A stretch of 46,333 nt of DNA from Rhodobacteraceae bacterium HLUCCA08 (GCA_001314655.1 LJSF01000028.1:1-46333); one strand, 5' to 3'. Counted from the first letter of the stretch, positions 36,094 to 44,984 are shown. Program-made: numbers and translations. Notes: generated from the sequence alone by a model not told the origin.

Positions 36094-36585
36094 ATGCCCG
36101 ACGACACGATCGATGTCCTGACCCGCGACGGCAAGGCCTGGCGGGTGAACCGCGCCCGGTTCGAAGACATGGCGCAGGCGTTGATGGCCGTGCTGCCCGA
36201 TGGGCCGCCGGGCATGACGGTGCCCGAGGCCAAGGCGGCGCTGCTGCCCAGGCGCGACCCGGCGGTGTTTGCCGGCGGGGACAAGGCCGGCTGGTGGCTC
36301 AAGGCGGTTCAGCCGGACCACGAGGCGCGCGGCCTGATCGCCCGGGCCGACACGCTGCCGGTGCGGCTTTACCGTCCCCAGGGCATGAAAAAGGGCGCCG
36401 CGAGGGCGCCCTTCCTGCAGATATTCTGTCCGGCGCTCAGCCCTTGCGGCGCCGCAGGGCCAGCCCGCCAAGACCCGCCAGCAGCAACAGCCCCGAGGCC
36501 GGAAGCGGCACGGCGGCGACCGGCGGGGCCGAGGAAATCGCCCCGATCGCATCGATATCCGGCCCGGCAAAGGGGTTGCCGCTGA
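36094..36585 (+). CDS. DUF6958-like protein with an antisense-encoded C-terminal extension
   Basis: 163 aa. The first part (about residues 1-95, with MTVPEAKAALLPRRDP and GGDKAGWWLKAVQPDHEA) looks like the small DUF6958 family, which normally ends near residue 95-100. Here no stop occurs after PVRLYRPQG. The frame runs through the terminator hairpin of the convergent gene and about 150 nt into its coding region, giving a low-complexity arginine- and proline-rich tail. AGGGAGG precedes the ATG. The tail suggests a lost stop codon. The family name is from memory and the function is unknown. Confidence 0.65.
   Translation: MPDDTIDVLTRDGKAWRVNRARFEDMAQALMAVLPDGPPGMTVPEAKAALLPRRDPAVFAGGDKAGWWLKAVQPDHEARGLIARADTLPVRLYRPQGMKKGAARAPFLQIFCPALSPCGAAGPARQDPPAATAPRPEAARRRPAGPRKSPRSHRYPARQRGCR
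36391..36413 (-). terminator. intrinsic terminator of the first VPLPA-CTERM gene
   Basis: On the minus strand, AAGGGCGCC, loop CTCGC, GGCGCCC and then TTTTT. It starts 24 nt after the stop codon of the gene at 36437 and lies inside the extended reading frame of the convergent DUF6958-like gene. Confidence 0.8.
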
Positions 36586-37108
36586 TCACGCCGCCGGGAA
36601 CGTCCGTGACCCGGACATAGGAATACTTGGTCCCCTGGGTCACGCCCGCCACGCCGTCGATATCGATGGTCGACGGCTGGCCGGTGATCTCAGCGACCTC
36701 GATCCAGTCCACCGCGTTGACCGAGATTTCGACCTTGTAGCTTTCGACCGCGCCGCCGATTTCCCACACGAACAGGTCAGCACTGTCGTCGCCCGACGTG
36801 GTCAGAGAATTGTCCGTGAACTTGATCGTGACGAAACCGAACTGGTCATCGGGCAGGTTGTCCGGCGACAGGCCCGGACGACCCAGCGAAAACGACCCGA
36901 TGGGGCCGCTGTAGTCGGGGGCGCCCAGAACGTCGTTCGGATCGTCGTAATTGGCGCCGACGCCATCGCCGAGAGCATAGGCGATCACTTCGTCGGCAAA
37001 GGAGGCGTCTCCGTCGGGAAAGGTGATCCCGTCGTAGATCGTCGCAGCGGTCGCGGGCAGTGCGCAGATCGCGAACAGCGCGCCGATCAGGGGTGTCTTC
37101 AATCGCAT
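36437..37108 (-). CDS. VPLPA-CTERM sorting-domain exported protein
   Basis: 223 aa. A signal peptide (about residues 1-22, LIGALFAICALPATA) leads an acidic beta-rich domain with a discoidin-like feel (FVTIKFTDNSL, VESYKVEISVNAVDWIEVAEI). The C-terminus is a sorting signal: VPLPASG, a hydrophobic helix and RRRKG. In Rhodobacterales such tails are recognised by an exosortase (XrtD type), which would process the protein for surface display or exopolysaccharide association. The ATG at 37108 has AAGGAAAAG upstream. A second protein of this class lies next to it. No exosortase is in the window. Confidence 0.85.
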   Translation of the reverse strand: MRLKTPLIGALFAICALPATAATIYDGITFPDGDASFADEVIAYALGDGVGANYDDPNDVLGAPDYSGPIGSFSLGRPGLSPDNLPDDQFGFVTIKFTDNSLTTSGDDSADLFVWEIGGAVESYKVEISVNAVDWIEVAEITGQPSTIDIDGVAGVTQGTKYSYVRVTDVPGGVISGNPFAGPDIDAIGAISSAPPVAAVPLPASGLLLLAGLGGLALRRRKG

Positions 37109-37355
37109 GGTCTTTTCCTTTTTTGTCAAAATTTTCCAAGAACTCGTTCAAACAATCCGAAGCGTCACCGATTCGCGCAGTGCCGGTCAACGCTTCGGCG
37201 TCGACCCCGCCCGAGCCGGTATCGAACGCAGCCCGATTGCCGCGACCCGACGGGGACGGGTCGACATGACCCTTGGCGACCCCGGCGTTTCCGGCAGGTG
37301 GTTCCATCAACGACAGGCTTGCGCCCGGGCCGCGCGACGACGGCCCGCGGCGGCG

Positions 37356-37943
37356 TCAATCCCTGCGGCGGCGCAGGGCCATGCCGCCCAGCGCGGCGAG
37401 CAGCAGCAGGCCCGAGGCCGGCAGCGGCACCGCGGCCAGGGTCGTGGCCGTGAAATTGGCGAAGAATTCGTTGTCGTTCGACCCGGTCGTCTCGCGCACG
37501 CGGAACTGGTCGAACACAAAGGCGCCCTCGGCCACGTCGACACCGTTGATCGTGTTCACGGTCGGAAAGAAGCTGAAGCTGTTGACCGAAACGCCGTTGT
37601 TGAAAAGCTCCAGCGAAAAGGTGCTTTTCACGCAGGTGGTGTTGCAGCCTTCGAGCCGGGCAGGGCTGTCGGGTTCGTAGATTTCGAAGCGAAGCGAGGT
37701 CATCTTGGCGCCCGAGGCAAGGCTGCCGTCGAAATTCTCCACGCCGCTGATCGCAAAGCCGGCGCCGCCGAAGATGTTGCCGACAAAGGGCGTGCTGTCC
37801 CCGGGGATCGTGGATCCCGGGGCCGCCGAAATCGCGAAGGGGCTGCCCGGGTCGGTCGGGGTGGCCGAGAACACCAACGTTCCTGCTGTCGCGGCGACCG
37901 GAAAGGCGAGAAGGGTCAGGGCGGTGGCAAGGATGCGGCGCAT
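37356..37943 (-). CDS. VPLPA-CTERM sorting-domain exported protein (second)
   Basis: 195 aa. A signal peptide (about 1-20) precedes a beta-rich domain with two close cysteines (EGCNTTCVKS). The end is VPLPASG, a hydrophobic helix and RRRRD, the same sorting signal as in the protein at 36437. Outside the sorting tail the two proteins show little similarity, so they are not a recent duplication. AGGAGA precedes the ATG. Both lie in the gap between nuoA and nuoB on the opposite strand. Confidence 0.83.
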   Translation of the reverse strand: MRRILATALTLLAFPVAATAGTLVFSATPTDPGSPFAISAAPGSTIPGDSTPFVGNIFGGAGFAISGVENFDGSLASGAKMTSLRFEIYEPDSPARLEGCNTTCVKSTFSLELFNNGVSVNSFSFFPTVNTINGVDVAEGAFVFDQFRVRETTGSNDNEFFANFTATTLAAVPLPASGLLLLAALGGMALRRRRD

Positions 37944-38133
37944 CGGGTTCTCCTGAATGCAATGGGTTCGGTAAAAAGCCTTGTCGCAGCTTAACAAATC
38001 CGGCCCTGCAACGCAATGTCGGTGACGGGTAAGGGGCCTGCGGGACGGGTGGATGGGCGATGTGCCCGCGCCGCTGTTTCGGGATGCGGGACAATGCGCG
38101 ACACCGCGGATGATTGTTCGCGAATTGCCGCGG

Positions 38134-39426
38134 CTAGCGTCCCGCCAACCCCTCCACCATGCTTTCGGTCACGCTGCGGCCGACCGTTTCGGGGTCGGCG
38201 CCGTGCAGCTGTGCGGATACCGCCTCGGGATCGGACAGGCCCCAGCGCGCATCGGACCGCACCAGCCGCGCCGCGACCGTCACGGTATACAGCCCCTCGC
38301 CGCCGAAAAGCCGCTCCAGCATCTCGCGCTGCGGCCCTGCCGGGATCTGCGGCGCGACGCCGAAGGTTTCCACCTCGACCTGCGCCGTGCAATCCAGCGG
38401 ACCGGCCTCGGGGCCGGTGCAGGCCGTGCCGGTCACATCGCGGATCGCCCAGGACAGCCGCGGGGTGGAAAACAGCCCCAGCCCCAGCGCATTGGTCCCC
38501 ACCAGCCGATAGCCGGCGGCGGAATGTTCGACGATCACCCGGGCGCCACCCTCGGTCACGTCGATCTCGGGATTGGCCTGCAGCGCCGCGATCACCATCA
38601 GCCGCCGGAACACCGCGTCCGAGGGCGGGCCGGGATCGTGCCGCTGGGTCTGGTAGGCGCGCAGCCGGTCGCAGACATCGGCCTTCATCTGCGCGTCGAA
38701 CAGCGCCGCGCGCAGGAAATCGCTGTCGCCGATCGCCGGGCCGCAGGCCAGCACCGGGCAGGCCCCGGTCTCGGCGCAGCCGGGTTCGTCCGGCGCCGGG
38801 TCGCGGGGCGGGGTGAAGGCATCGGTTTCGGCCTGGCCCAGCAGGGCGGCAAAGACCTCGAGCCCCGGCGGGGCGGGCACGAAATCGCCGCGGACCGGGC
38901 GCAGACGGTGCACCTGGGTGACCGTCTCGCCCGTCAGCGTCACCTCGACCTGCCAGATCTCGGCGCCGCCGACGATCACGGTCAGCAGGGTCCGGCCATC
39001 CTCGGCCGGTTCGCGCCCCGCCACCCAATGGCCGGCCTCGGCCAGGGCACAGGTCAGATCACCGGCATGGCGCCGTTCCAGCGGCAGGTCGGCCTCCAGC
39101 CGGATCGTGGCGAAATCGAAATCGCTGGTCGGGTCGATGTCGTTGGCCGTCATCACATCGGCGCGGGTCAGGCCCTTGGCACAGGGGCGCACCACGGGGC
39201 TGGGAAAGGTCTGGTAGAGCGTTTCGAACAGGGCCTCCATCTGATCGGGCGGCAGGGTCATGGGCTGGGCGATCACCTCCGCTTCGGGGATCAGACCGTC
39301 GGTGGCGCGCATGCCCTGCGCGGCGGCGGGGGCGGCGGCCAGGGCCAGGACTATGGCAAGACCCAGGGCAAGGCCCAGCGCGGGGCCCGGGGTCAGACGC
39401 AGGGTGGCGAACGGGGGCAGGGGCAT
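38134..39426 (-). CDS. cysteine-containing exported protein of unknown function
   Basis: 430 aa with a long signal region (about residues 10-36, ending AAAPAAAQG) and no later membrane helix, so it is probably periplasmic. About nine cysteines are spread through the chain (for example RPCAKG, LTCALAE, PGCAETGACPVLACG, DVCDRL, TACTG), which suggests several disulfides. I recognise no family. It is on the strand opposite to nuo and its start lies 183 nt from nuoB, so the two are divergently transcribed. Confidence 0.7.
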   Translation of the reverse strand: MPLPPFATLRLTPGPALGLALGLAIVLALAAAPAAAQGMRATDGLIPEAEVIAQPMTLPPDQMEALFETLYQTFPSPVVRPCAKGLTRADVMTANDIDPTSDFDFATIRLEADLPLERRHAGDLTCALAEAGHWVAGREPAEDGRTLLTVIVGGAEIWQVEVTLTGETVTQVHRLRPVRGDFVPAPPGLEVFAALLGQAETDAFTPPRDPAPDEPGCAETGACPVLACGPAIGDSDFLRAALFDAQMKADVCDRLRAYQTQRHDPGPPSDAVFRRLMVIAALQANPEIDVTEGGARVIVEHSAAGYRLVGTNALGLGLFSTPRLSWAIRDVTGTACTGPEAGPLDCTAQVEVETFGVAPQIPAGPQREMLERLFGGEGLYTVTVAARLVRSDARWGLSDPEAVSAQLHGADPETVGRSVTESMVEGLAGR

Positions 39427-39512
39427 CCGACAGGCTCCTTGACCATAAGAATCGCCCGGCCAAGGATGGCAGGATACCCCGCCCTGTCACCCCCTTTTGC
39501 GGCTTTGGTGCG

Positions 39513-39541
39513 TTGACCCTTGCCGCCCGGACCGCTAGATC
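39513..39541 (+). promoter_or_regulatory. housekeeping promoter candidate for nuoB
   Basis: TTGACC (39513-39518) and TAGATC (39536-39541) are 17 nt apart. The -10 context GCTAGATC matches GCTANAWC, the consensus known for the Caulobacter housekeeping sigma factor. The leader would be about 60 nt. It makes the nuoB-E unit independent of nuoA. Confidence 0.6.
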
Positions 39542-39609
39542 GTGACCCGAAGACGGACCGGGGCCGCCGCCGCGCCGCCCCGGGGCCCCGCAGCCTGAAG
39601 GATCACGCC

Positions 39610-40143
39610 ATGGGTGTCACCACCAACGCAACGACCGCCGGCTACGACAAGGAGGTCGCCACGCAGGCGCTGAACCGCGAATTGCAGGACAAGGGCTTTC
39701 TCGTCACCTCGTCCGCCGACCTGGTGAACTGGGCCCGGACCGGCAGCTTGCACTGGATGACCTTCGGCCTGGCCTGCTGCGCGGTCGAGATGATGCATAC
39801 CTCGATGCCGCGCTATGACGCCGAACGCTTCGGCATCGCGCCGCGCGCCAGCCCGCGCCAGTCCGACGTGATGATCGTCGCCGGCACGCTGACCAACAAG
39901 ATGGCCCCGGCGCTGCGCAAGGTCTATGACCAGATGCCCGAGCCGCGCTATGTGATCTCGATGGGCTCCTGTGCCAATGGCGGCGGCTATTATCACTACA
40001 GCTACAGCGTCGTGCGCGGCTGCGACCGGATCGTGCCGGTGGACATCTACGTGCCCGGCTGCCCGCCCACGGCCGAGGCGCTGCTTTACGGGTTGCTGCA
40101 ATTGCAACGCAAGATCCGCCGCACCGGCACGATCGTCCGCTAG
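39610..40143 (+). CDS. nuoB: NADH-quinone oxidoreductase subunit B
   Basis: 177 aa, normal length. It binds the N2 4Fe-4S cluster next to the quinone. The ligand motifs are present: [12 protein letters not shown] (the two adjacent cysteines, about 58-59), [16 protein letters not shown] and [17 protein letters not shown] precedes the ATG, and an upstream in-frame extension lacks a start signal. nuoC follows 21 nt later. Confidence 0.97.
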   Translation: MGVTTNATTAGYDKEVATQALNRELQDKGFLVTSSADLVNWARTGSLHWMTFGLACCAVEMMHTSMPRYDAERFGIAPRASPRQSDVMIVAGTLTNKMAPALRKVYDQMPEPRYVISMGSCANGGGYYHYSYSVVRGCDRIVPVDIYVPGCPPTAEALLYGLLQLQRKIRRTGTIVR

Positions 40144-40164
40144 GCGCCGGGGAAAGGGAAAGCC

Positions 40165-40773
40165 ATGACCGAAGCCCTCACCGAACTCGGCACCCATATC
40201 GAGCTCAAGCGCCCCGATTGCGTGCTCGGCTGGGAGGTCGTGCAGGACGAACTGACCGTCAGCGTCGCGCCCTCCAACATCGCGGGTTTCGTCGAATTCC
40301 TGAAATCCGACCCGACCTGCCGGTTTTCGACGCTGGTCGACATCACCGCCGTAGATTACCCGGGCCGGCCGGAACGCTTCGACGTGGTCTATCACTTCCT
40401 GTCGATGTACCAGAACCAGCGGATCCGCCTGAAACTGGCCGTGCGCGAGGATCAGATGGTCGCCTCGATCACCGATATCCACCCCTCCGCGGGCTGGTTC
40501 GAGCGCGAGGTCTTCGACATGTTCGGCATCCTGTTCTCGGGCCATCCCGACCTGCGCCGGATCCTGACCGATTACGGCTTTCGCGGCTATCCGCTGCGCA
40601 AGGATTTCCCGACCACCGGCTATACCGAGGTCCGCTATGACGAGGCCGAAAAGCGCGTGGTCTACGAACCTGTCAAGCTGACCCAGGAATACCGGCAATT
40701 CGATTTCATGTCGCCCTGGGAGGGCGCGAAATACGTGTTGCCCGGCGATGAAAAGACCGAGGAGGCGAAGTGA
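40165..40773 (+). CDS. nuoC: NADH-quinone oxidoreductase subunit C
   Basis: 202 aa, the length typical of separate (unfused) NuoC. The 30-kDa subunit signature [22 protein letters not shown] (about 110-132) is intact, followed by [14 protein letters not shown]. It belongs to the peripheral arm of complex I. Its stop overlaps the nuoD start (TGATG), so the two are translationally coupled. Confidence 0.97.
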   Translation: MTEALTELGTHIELKRPDCVLGWEVVQDELTVSVAPSNIAGFVEFLKSDPTCRFSTLVDITAVDYPGRPERFDVVYHFLSMYQNQRIRLKLAVREDQMVASITDIHPSAGWFEREVFDMFGILFSGHPDLRRILTDYGFRGYPLRKDFPTTGYTEVRYDEAEKRVVYEPVKLTQEYRQFDFMSPWEGAKYVLPGDEKTEEAK

Positions 40774-41999
40774 TGGACGGCTCCAAGACCCTTTCCAAAG
40801 GCTTTGCCGACGCCGAGACCGGCGAACAGAAGATCCGCAATTTCAACATCAACTTCGGACCGCAACACCCTGCCGCGCATGGTGTTTTGCGCATGGTGCT
40901 GGAACTGGACGGCGAAATCGTGGACCGCGCCGACCCGCATATCGGCCTGCTGCATCGCGGCACCGAAAAGCTGATGGAAAGCCGCACCTACCTGCAGAAC
41001 CTGCCCTACCTGGACCGGCTCGATTACGTCGCGCCGATGAACCAGGAACATGCCTGGTGCCTGGCGATCGAAAAGCTGACCGGCACGCAGGTGCCGCGCC
41101 GCGCCAGCCTGATCCGGGTGCTTTACAGTGAAATCGGCCGGGTGCTGAACCACCTGCTGAACGTCACCACCCAGGCGATGGATGTGGGCGCGCTGACCCC
41201 GCCGCTGTGGGGGTTCGAAGAGCGCGAAAAGCTCATGATCTTCTATGAACGGGCCTGCGGGGCGCGTCTGCACGCGGCCTATTTCCGCCCCGGCGGCGTG
41301 CACCAGGACCTGCCGCCGCAATTGATCGAGGATATCGACCAATGGGCGGTCGAGTTTCCGGAGGTGCTGGACGATATCGACGGGCTGCTGACGGAAAACC
41401 GCATCTTCAAGCAGCGCAATTGCGATATCGGCGTGGTGACCGAGGACGAGATCCTCGACTGGGGGTTCTCCGGCGTCATGGTGCGTGGCTCGGGCCTGGC
41501 CTGGGATCTGCGCCGCGCGCAACCCTATGAATGCTATGACGAATTCGACTTCCAGATCCCGGTCGGCAAGAACGGCGATTGCTATGACCGCTACCTCGTC
41601 CGGATGGAAGAGATGCGCCAGTCGGTCAGCATCATCCGCCAGGCCTGCGAAAAGCTGCGCAACGAACCGGGCGAGGTTCTGGCCCGCGGCAAGGTCACGC
41701 CGCCCAGCCGCGGCGAGATGAAGACCTCGATGGAAGCGCTGATCCACCACTTCAAACTCTATACCGAGGGTTTCAAGGTCCCGGCCGGCGAGGTCTATGC
41801 CGCGGTCGAGGCGCCCAAGGGCGAATTCGGCGTCTACCTTGTCGCCGACGGCACCAACCGGCCCTACCGGGCCAAGCTGCGCGCGCCGGGCTATCTGCAC
41901 CTGCAGGCGATGGACCATGTCGCCAGCGGCCACCAGCTGGCCGATGTGGCGGCGATCATCGGCACGATGGATATCGTCTTCGGCGAGATCGACCGATGA
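40773..41999 (+). CDS. nuoD: NADH-quinone oxidoreductase subunit D
   Basis: 408 aa, the 49-kDa subunit. [21 protein letters not shown] (partial landmark, about 29-48) and [14 protein letters not shown] form the quinone pocket with NuoB. The C-terminal [20 protein letters not shown] is the usual family ending. The ATG at 40773 overlaps the nuoC stop. The stop overlaps the ATG of the first small exported-protein gene (ATGA at 41996), so the extra genes are co-translated with complex I subunits. Confidence 0.97.
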   Translation: MDGSKTLSKGFADAETGEQKIRNFNINFGPQHPAAHGVLRMVLELDGEIVDRADPHIGLLHRGTEKLMESRTYLQNLPYLDRLDYVAPMNQEHAWCLAIEKLTGTQVPRRASLIRVLYSEIGRVLNHLLNVTTQAMDVGALTPPLWGFEEREKLMIFYERACGARLHAAYFRPGGVHQDLPPQLIEDIDQWAVEFPEVLDDIDGLLTENRIFKQRNCDIGVVTEDEILDWGFSGVMVRGSGLAWDLRRAQPYECYDEFDFQIPVGKNGDCYDRYLVRMEEMRQSVSIIRQACEKLRNEPGEVLARGKVTPPSRGEMKTSMEALIHHFKLYTEGFKVPAGEVYAAVEAPKGEFGVYLVADGTNRPYRAKLRAPGYLHLQAMDHVASGHQLADVAAIIGTMDIVFGEIDR

Positions 42000-42556
42000 G
42001 AGCGGCGGCGGCCGTGCTGCTGGCGCTGGCGCCGCTGGCGGCGGCGGGGCAGGGTTTGCCCGTTTTCAACGACGCGGCAGGCTTTACCGTCTCCGCCGAG
42101 ACCGACAGCGGCATCTGGGTGCAGAATGCCGGACGGAGCTTCCTGTGCACCCGCGCGCCCGAGCCGGGCGATCATGTCGTGCTGACCGACTGCCTGCCGG
42201 TGCTGAGCGCCGAGGAGGCCCGCGCCCACGAGGCTCTGGACCGGGCCGCGTCCCGCGAAGAGGTGCTGGTCGATACCCTGGCGCTGTTGCCGCCGGCGAT
42301 GTTCATTCCCGCGATCGAGGATGCGATGCGGCAGATGGGCTGCGCGGTGGAACGCCGGGACGAAGACGTGCTTGTCGCGCGCTTGGCCGCCAATGTCGCG
42401 GCTTTGGTCGGACACAGCGACCCCCTGACCGGAATGACCGGGGAACGGATCGCCGAACTGGTCGAACCGGCTGGCGAACAGATGGTCGAGGCCGGCCAGT
42501 TGGCGATTGTCGGCCCGGACAACACGCTGGTGCTGGCGGATTGTACGCGACCGTGA
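41996..42556 (+). CDS. exported small protein, Cys-pair paralogue 1
   Basis: 186 aa. A signal peptide (about 1-18, [14 protein letters not shown]) is followed by an N-terminal beta part with its own cysteine pair (FLCTRA, TDCLP) and a C-terminal domain with QMGCAVER and LVLADCTRP. The C-terminal domain resembles the whole mature part of the next three small proteins: a helix ending in G-C, a middle helical part and a closing x-C. Its ATG overlaps the nuoD stop. Unidentified reading frames inside nuo clusters are known from Paracoccus and Rhodobacter; their function is open. Periplasmic location is inferred from the signal. Confidence 0.75.
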   Translation: MRAAAAVLLALAPLAAAGQGLPVFNDAAGFTVSAETDSGIWVQNAGRSFLCTRAPEPGDHVVLTDCLPVLSAEEARAHEALDRAASREEVLVDTLALLPPAMFIPAIEDAMRQMGCAVERRDEDVLVARLAANVAALVGHSDPLTGMTGERIAELVEPAGEQMVEAGQLAIVGPDNTLVLADCTRP

Positions 42557-42598
42557 TTTCATGACCGGGCGCGGGTTCCGCATTTCTGGGAGTTTTTC

Positions 42599-42940
42599 AT
42601 GCGTCGCATTCTTCTGACCCTTTCCGTTTGCACCTTTCCGCTGTCCGCCTGGGCCCAGCAGGCCCCCTCGGTCGACGAGATGGCCGAAGCGATCGGCACG
42701 GTCTTTGCCCGGATGGGCTGCAGCCTGGACGTTTCCGACGGGGAAGAGGCCGAACTGGCCTTCGCCACGCTGATCGGCGAAGAGATCGGAGAGCCGGTCG
42801 AGCAGGTGATGAGCCAGGACGATGGCGGGCTATATGACGTCGTCGGCGACGCGCTGGGCAGTCTGACCGAAAGCGGCGCGCTGGTCTTCGACGAAGAGAT
42901 GGCCACCCTGACGATGACCGACTGCACACCCGTCGAATGA
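42599..42940 (+). CDS. exported small protein, Cys-pair paralogue 2
   Basis: 113 aa. A signal peptide ends at SAWAQ (about residue 20). The acidic mature domain has SVDEMAEAIGTVFARMGCSL and ends TLTMTDCTPVE, leaving two cysteines that could form a disulfide. It is the closest match in spacing to paralogue 3 (SVDE/SVDD opening, G-C, then DC near the end). The ribosome site is weak (TGGGAGT). It lies 42 nt after paralogue 1. I recognise no named family. Confidence 0.72.
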   Translation: MRRILLTLSVCTFPLSAWAQQAPSVDEMAEAIGTVFARMGCSLDVSDGEEAELAFATLIGEEIGEPVEQVMSQDDGGLYDVVGDALGSLTESGALVFDEEMATLTMTDCTPVE

Positions 42941-42951
42941 AGGACCGCGAA

Positions 42952-43284
42952 ATGACCCGATACCTTGCCCCCGCCGCCCTGGTGATTGCCCTTGCCGCGC
43001 CCGTCCTGGCCCAGCCGGCGCTGAGCGTCGACGACGCGGTTCCGCTGCTGGAACGGATCTGGACGGCCGAAGGCTGTGCCTTCGATTTCGCCAACCGGCC
43101 GGAACGCGAGCTGGGCGCGCTGATCGCGGCCGAGCTGGGCGTCGAGACGGATGCCGTGATGGATCGCGACGGCCCCTATTTCCATGTCATCGACGATGCG
43201 CTGGAACGGATGGCCGACGACGGCTCGTTCGACTGGAACGACGAGACCGGCCTGATCACGCTGGTCGATTGCGCGGCGCAATGA
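42952..43284 (+). CDS. exported small protein, Cys-pair paralogue 3
   Basis: 110 aa from the ATG at 42952. A signal peptide (YLAPAALVIALAAPVLAQ) leads a domain opening LSVDDAVPLLERIWTAEGCA and ending LITLVDCAAQ. An earlier ATG at 42937 overlaps the previous stop, but AAGGA at 42941-42945 is placed for 42952. The stop overlaps the ATG of the 41-codon micro-ORF (ATGA at 43281-43284). Confidence 0.72.
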   Translation: MTRYLAPAALVIALAAPVLAQPALSVDDAVPLLERIWTAEGCAFDFANRPERELGALIAAELGVETDAVMDRDGPYFHVIDDALERMADDGSFDWNDETGLITLVDCAAQ

Positions 43285-43406
43285 GCCTGACGGGCCTGCT
43301 TGCGCGGCGGGTCTTCCTGGCCACCGGTCGGAGCTTTCACGCCTTGCCGGTGGCGGTGTTCCTGTGCAGCATCGTCGCGGCCCTGTCCGGAGGATCGAGC
43401 GGATGA
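43281..43406 (+). CDS. 41-aa hydrophobic micro-protein (candidate)
   Basis: 41 codons and a stop. The start overlaps the preceding stop (ATGA at 43281-43284) and the stop overlaps the next start (ATGA at 43403-43406), an arrangement typical of translationally coupled genes. The peptide has a basic N-terminus (LLARRVFLATGRS) and one hydrophobic segment (LPVAVFLCSIVAALSGG), so it could be a single-pass membrane protein. If the frame were chance, the double overlap would be a coincidence. Homology was not tested. Confidence 0.5.
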   Translation: MSLTGLLARRVFLATGRSFHALPVAVFLCSIVAALSGGSSG

Positions 43407-43666
43407 AACGACTGACCCTTGCCCTTGTTCTGGCCGCGCCCGCCGCCCTGGCGCAAGAGGCCGACCCGGCCGATATCGCCGCCATGGTCGCCGCGATCGA
43501 ACAGGCGGGCTGCGTCGTGACGATGGACAACGGCGACGCGGTCCAGCAGGCCTCGGGCCTCGGCGAAGACCAGATCATGGCCGTGATCGCCACGCTGTAC
43601 GGCCAGGGCGCCATCGCCATGACCGAGGACGGCTCGGTCCGGCTGACCACCGGCGCCTGCGAGTGA
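43403..43666 (+). CDS. exported small protein, Cys-pair paralogue 4
   Basis: 87 aa. A signal peptide (LTLALVLAAPAALAQ) precedes a short domain with AAMVAAIEQAGCVV and a C-terminal RLTTGACE. It is the shortest of the four paralogues and lacks part of the middle region. CGGAGG lies upstream of the ATG. The 109-nt gap to nuoE contains no other gene. Confidence 0.7.
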   Translation: MKRLTLALVLAAPAALAQEADPADIAAMVAAIEQAGCVVTMDNGDAVQQASGLGEDQIMAVIATLYGQGAIAMTEDGSVRLTTGACE

Positions 43667-43775
43667 CCGCCGCGCGCTGGTCCGGCCGGTCGCAAATCGC
43701 GACTTCGGTGGTTGAGGTCGCCGCCCGAAAGGCTTATGGCCCGGGCATCCGAAAGGTTTAGCGGAGCCTGCGCCG

Positions 43776-44984
43776 ATGCTCAGACGTCTTCACCACGAAC
43801 AGCCCGACGATTTCGCCTTCACCCCGGCGAACCAGGCCTGGGCCGAAGCGCAGATCACCAAGTATCCCGACGGCCGCCAGGCCAGTGCCATCATCCCGCT
43901 TCTGTGGCGCGCCCAGGAACAGGAAGGCTGGCTGAGCCGCCCGGCGATCGAACATGTCGCCGACATGCTGGGCCTGGCCCATATCCGCGCGCTGGAAGTG
44001 GCGTCGTTCTACTTCATGTTCCAGCTGCAGCCGGTGGGCTCGGTCGCCCATATCCAGATCTGCGGCACGACGTCGTGCATGATCTGCGGCGCCGAGGATC
44101 TGATCGGTGTCTGCCGCGACAAGATCGCCCCGAACCCGCATCAGCTGTCCGCCGACGGCAGGTTCAGTTGGGAAGAGGTCGAATGCCTGGGCGCCTGCGC
44201 CAATGCGCCGATGGCCCAGATCGGCAAGGATTACTACGAGGATCTGACGGCCGAGAGCCTGGCCGATATCCTTGACCGGCTCGCCGCCGGCGAGGTGCCG
44301 CTGCCCGGGCCGCAGAACGGCCGCTTCGCGTCGGAACCCCTGTCGGGGCTGACGTCGCTGGACGGTGGCGATGGCGTGCGGCACCAGCAGAACGCCTCGG
44401 TTCAACTGGCCGCCGACCTGGGCGACAGTGTCAAGCGGATCGACGGAACCGAAGTGCCGCTGACCACGCCCTGGCTGGCCGATGCCGCCAACAAGACGAC
44501 CAGGCCGCCGGTGACCAAGGCCCGGCCCAGCACCTCGCGCAGGACCGGGGATGCCTCGGACAAGGTCTCGGAGGTCGAGGGCGAGGCGAGGGGCGTCACG
44601 GCCAAGGCCCGGCCCAAGGACAGCGCCGCCCGCGGCGATACCGCCGGCACCGCCAAGGCCCCCGCTGCGACATCGAAAGCCCCGGACACGCCGGCAAAAT
44701 CCGACACGGCCCCCGCTTCTGCGCCCGGTTCTGCTCCTGTGGCCGAGGAACGCGCGCCCGAACGGCTCGATGCGCCGCAAGGGGCGGCTGACGACCTCAA
44801 GCGGATCAGCGGCGTCGGTCCCAAGCTCGAAGCCCTGCTGAACGAGATGGGCTTCTGGCATTTCCACCAGATCGCCGCCTGGGGCGCGCAGGAAATCGCC
44901 TGGGTCGACGCGCGGCTCAAGTTCAAGGGCCGGATCGAGCGGGACGACTGGGTCGCCCAGGCCCGCAAGCTGGCCGAGGGTTGA
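43776..44984 (+). CDS. nuoE: NADH-quinone oxidoreductase subunit E with C-terminal helix-hairpin-helix extension
   Basis: 402 aa, about twice the length of E. coli NuoE. Residues 1-180 form the thioredoxin-like 24-kDa subunit with 2Fe-2S ligands in [10 protein letters not shown] and in [12 protein letters not shown] (about 95-150). A linker rich in Ala, Pro, Lys and Asp (about 190-330) joins a C-terminal domain of about 65 residues with [20 protein letters not shown], a helix-hairpin-helix-like motif. Long NuoE proteins with this tail are usual in Rhodobacteraceae. The same domain is repeated in the next protein. The tail's role is unknown. Confidence 0.95.
   Translation: MLRRLHHEQPDDFAFTPANQAWAEAQITKYPDGRQASAIIPLLWRAQEQEGWLSRPAIEHVADMLGLAHIRALEVASFYFMFQLQPVGSVAHIQICGTTSCMICGAEDLIGVCRDKIAPNPHQLSADGRFSWEEVECLGACANAPMAQIGKDYYEDLTAESLADILDRLAAGEVPLPGPQNGRFASEPLSGLTSLDGGDGVRHQQNASVQLAADLGDSVKRIDGTEVPLTTPWLADAANKTTRPPVTKARPSTSRRTGDASDKVSEVEGEARGVTAKARPKDSAARGDTAGTAKAPAATSKAPDTPAKSDTAPASAPGSAPVAEERAPERLDAPQGAADDLKRISGVGPKLEALLNEMGFWHFHQIAAWGAQEIAWVDARLKFKGRIERDDWVAQARKLAEG

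Noticed and set aside
37109-37355. A possible gene between the two VPLPA-CTERM genes
   Set aside because: No frame has a ribosome site or protein-like composition; the gap is better explained as promoter and terminator space.
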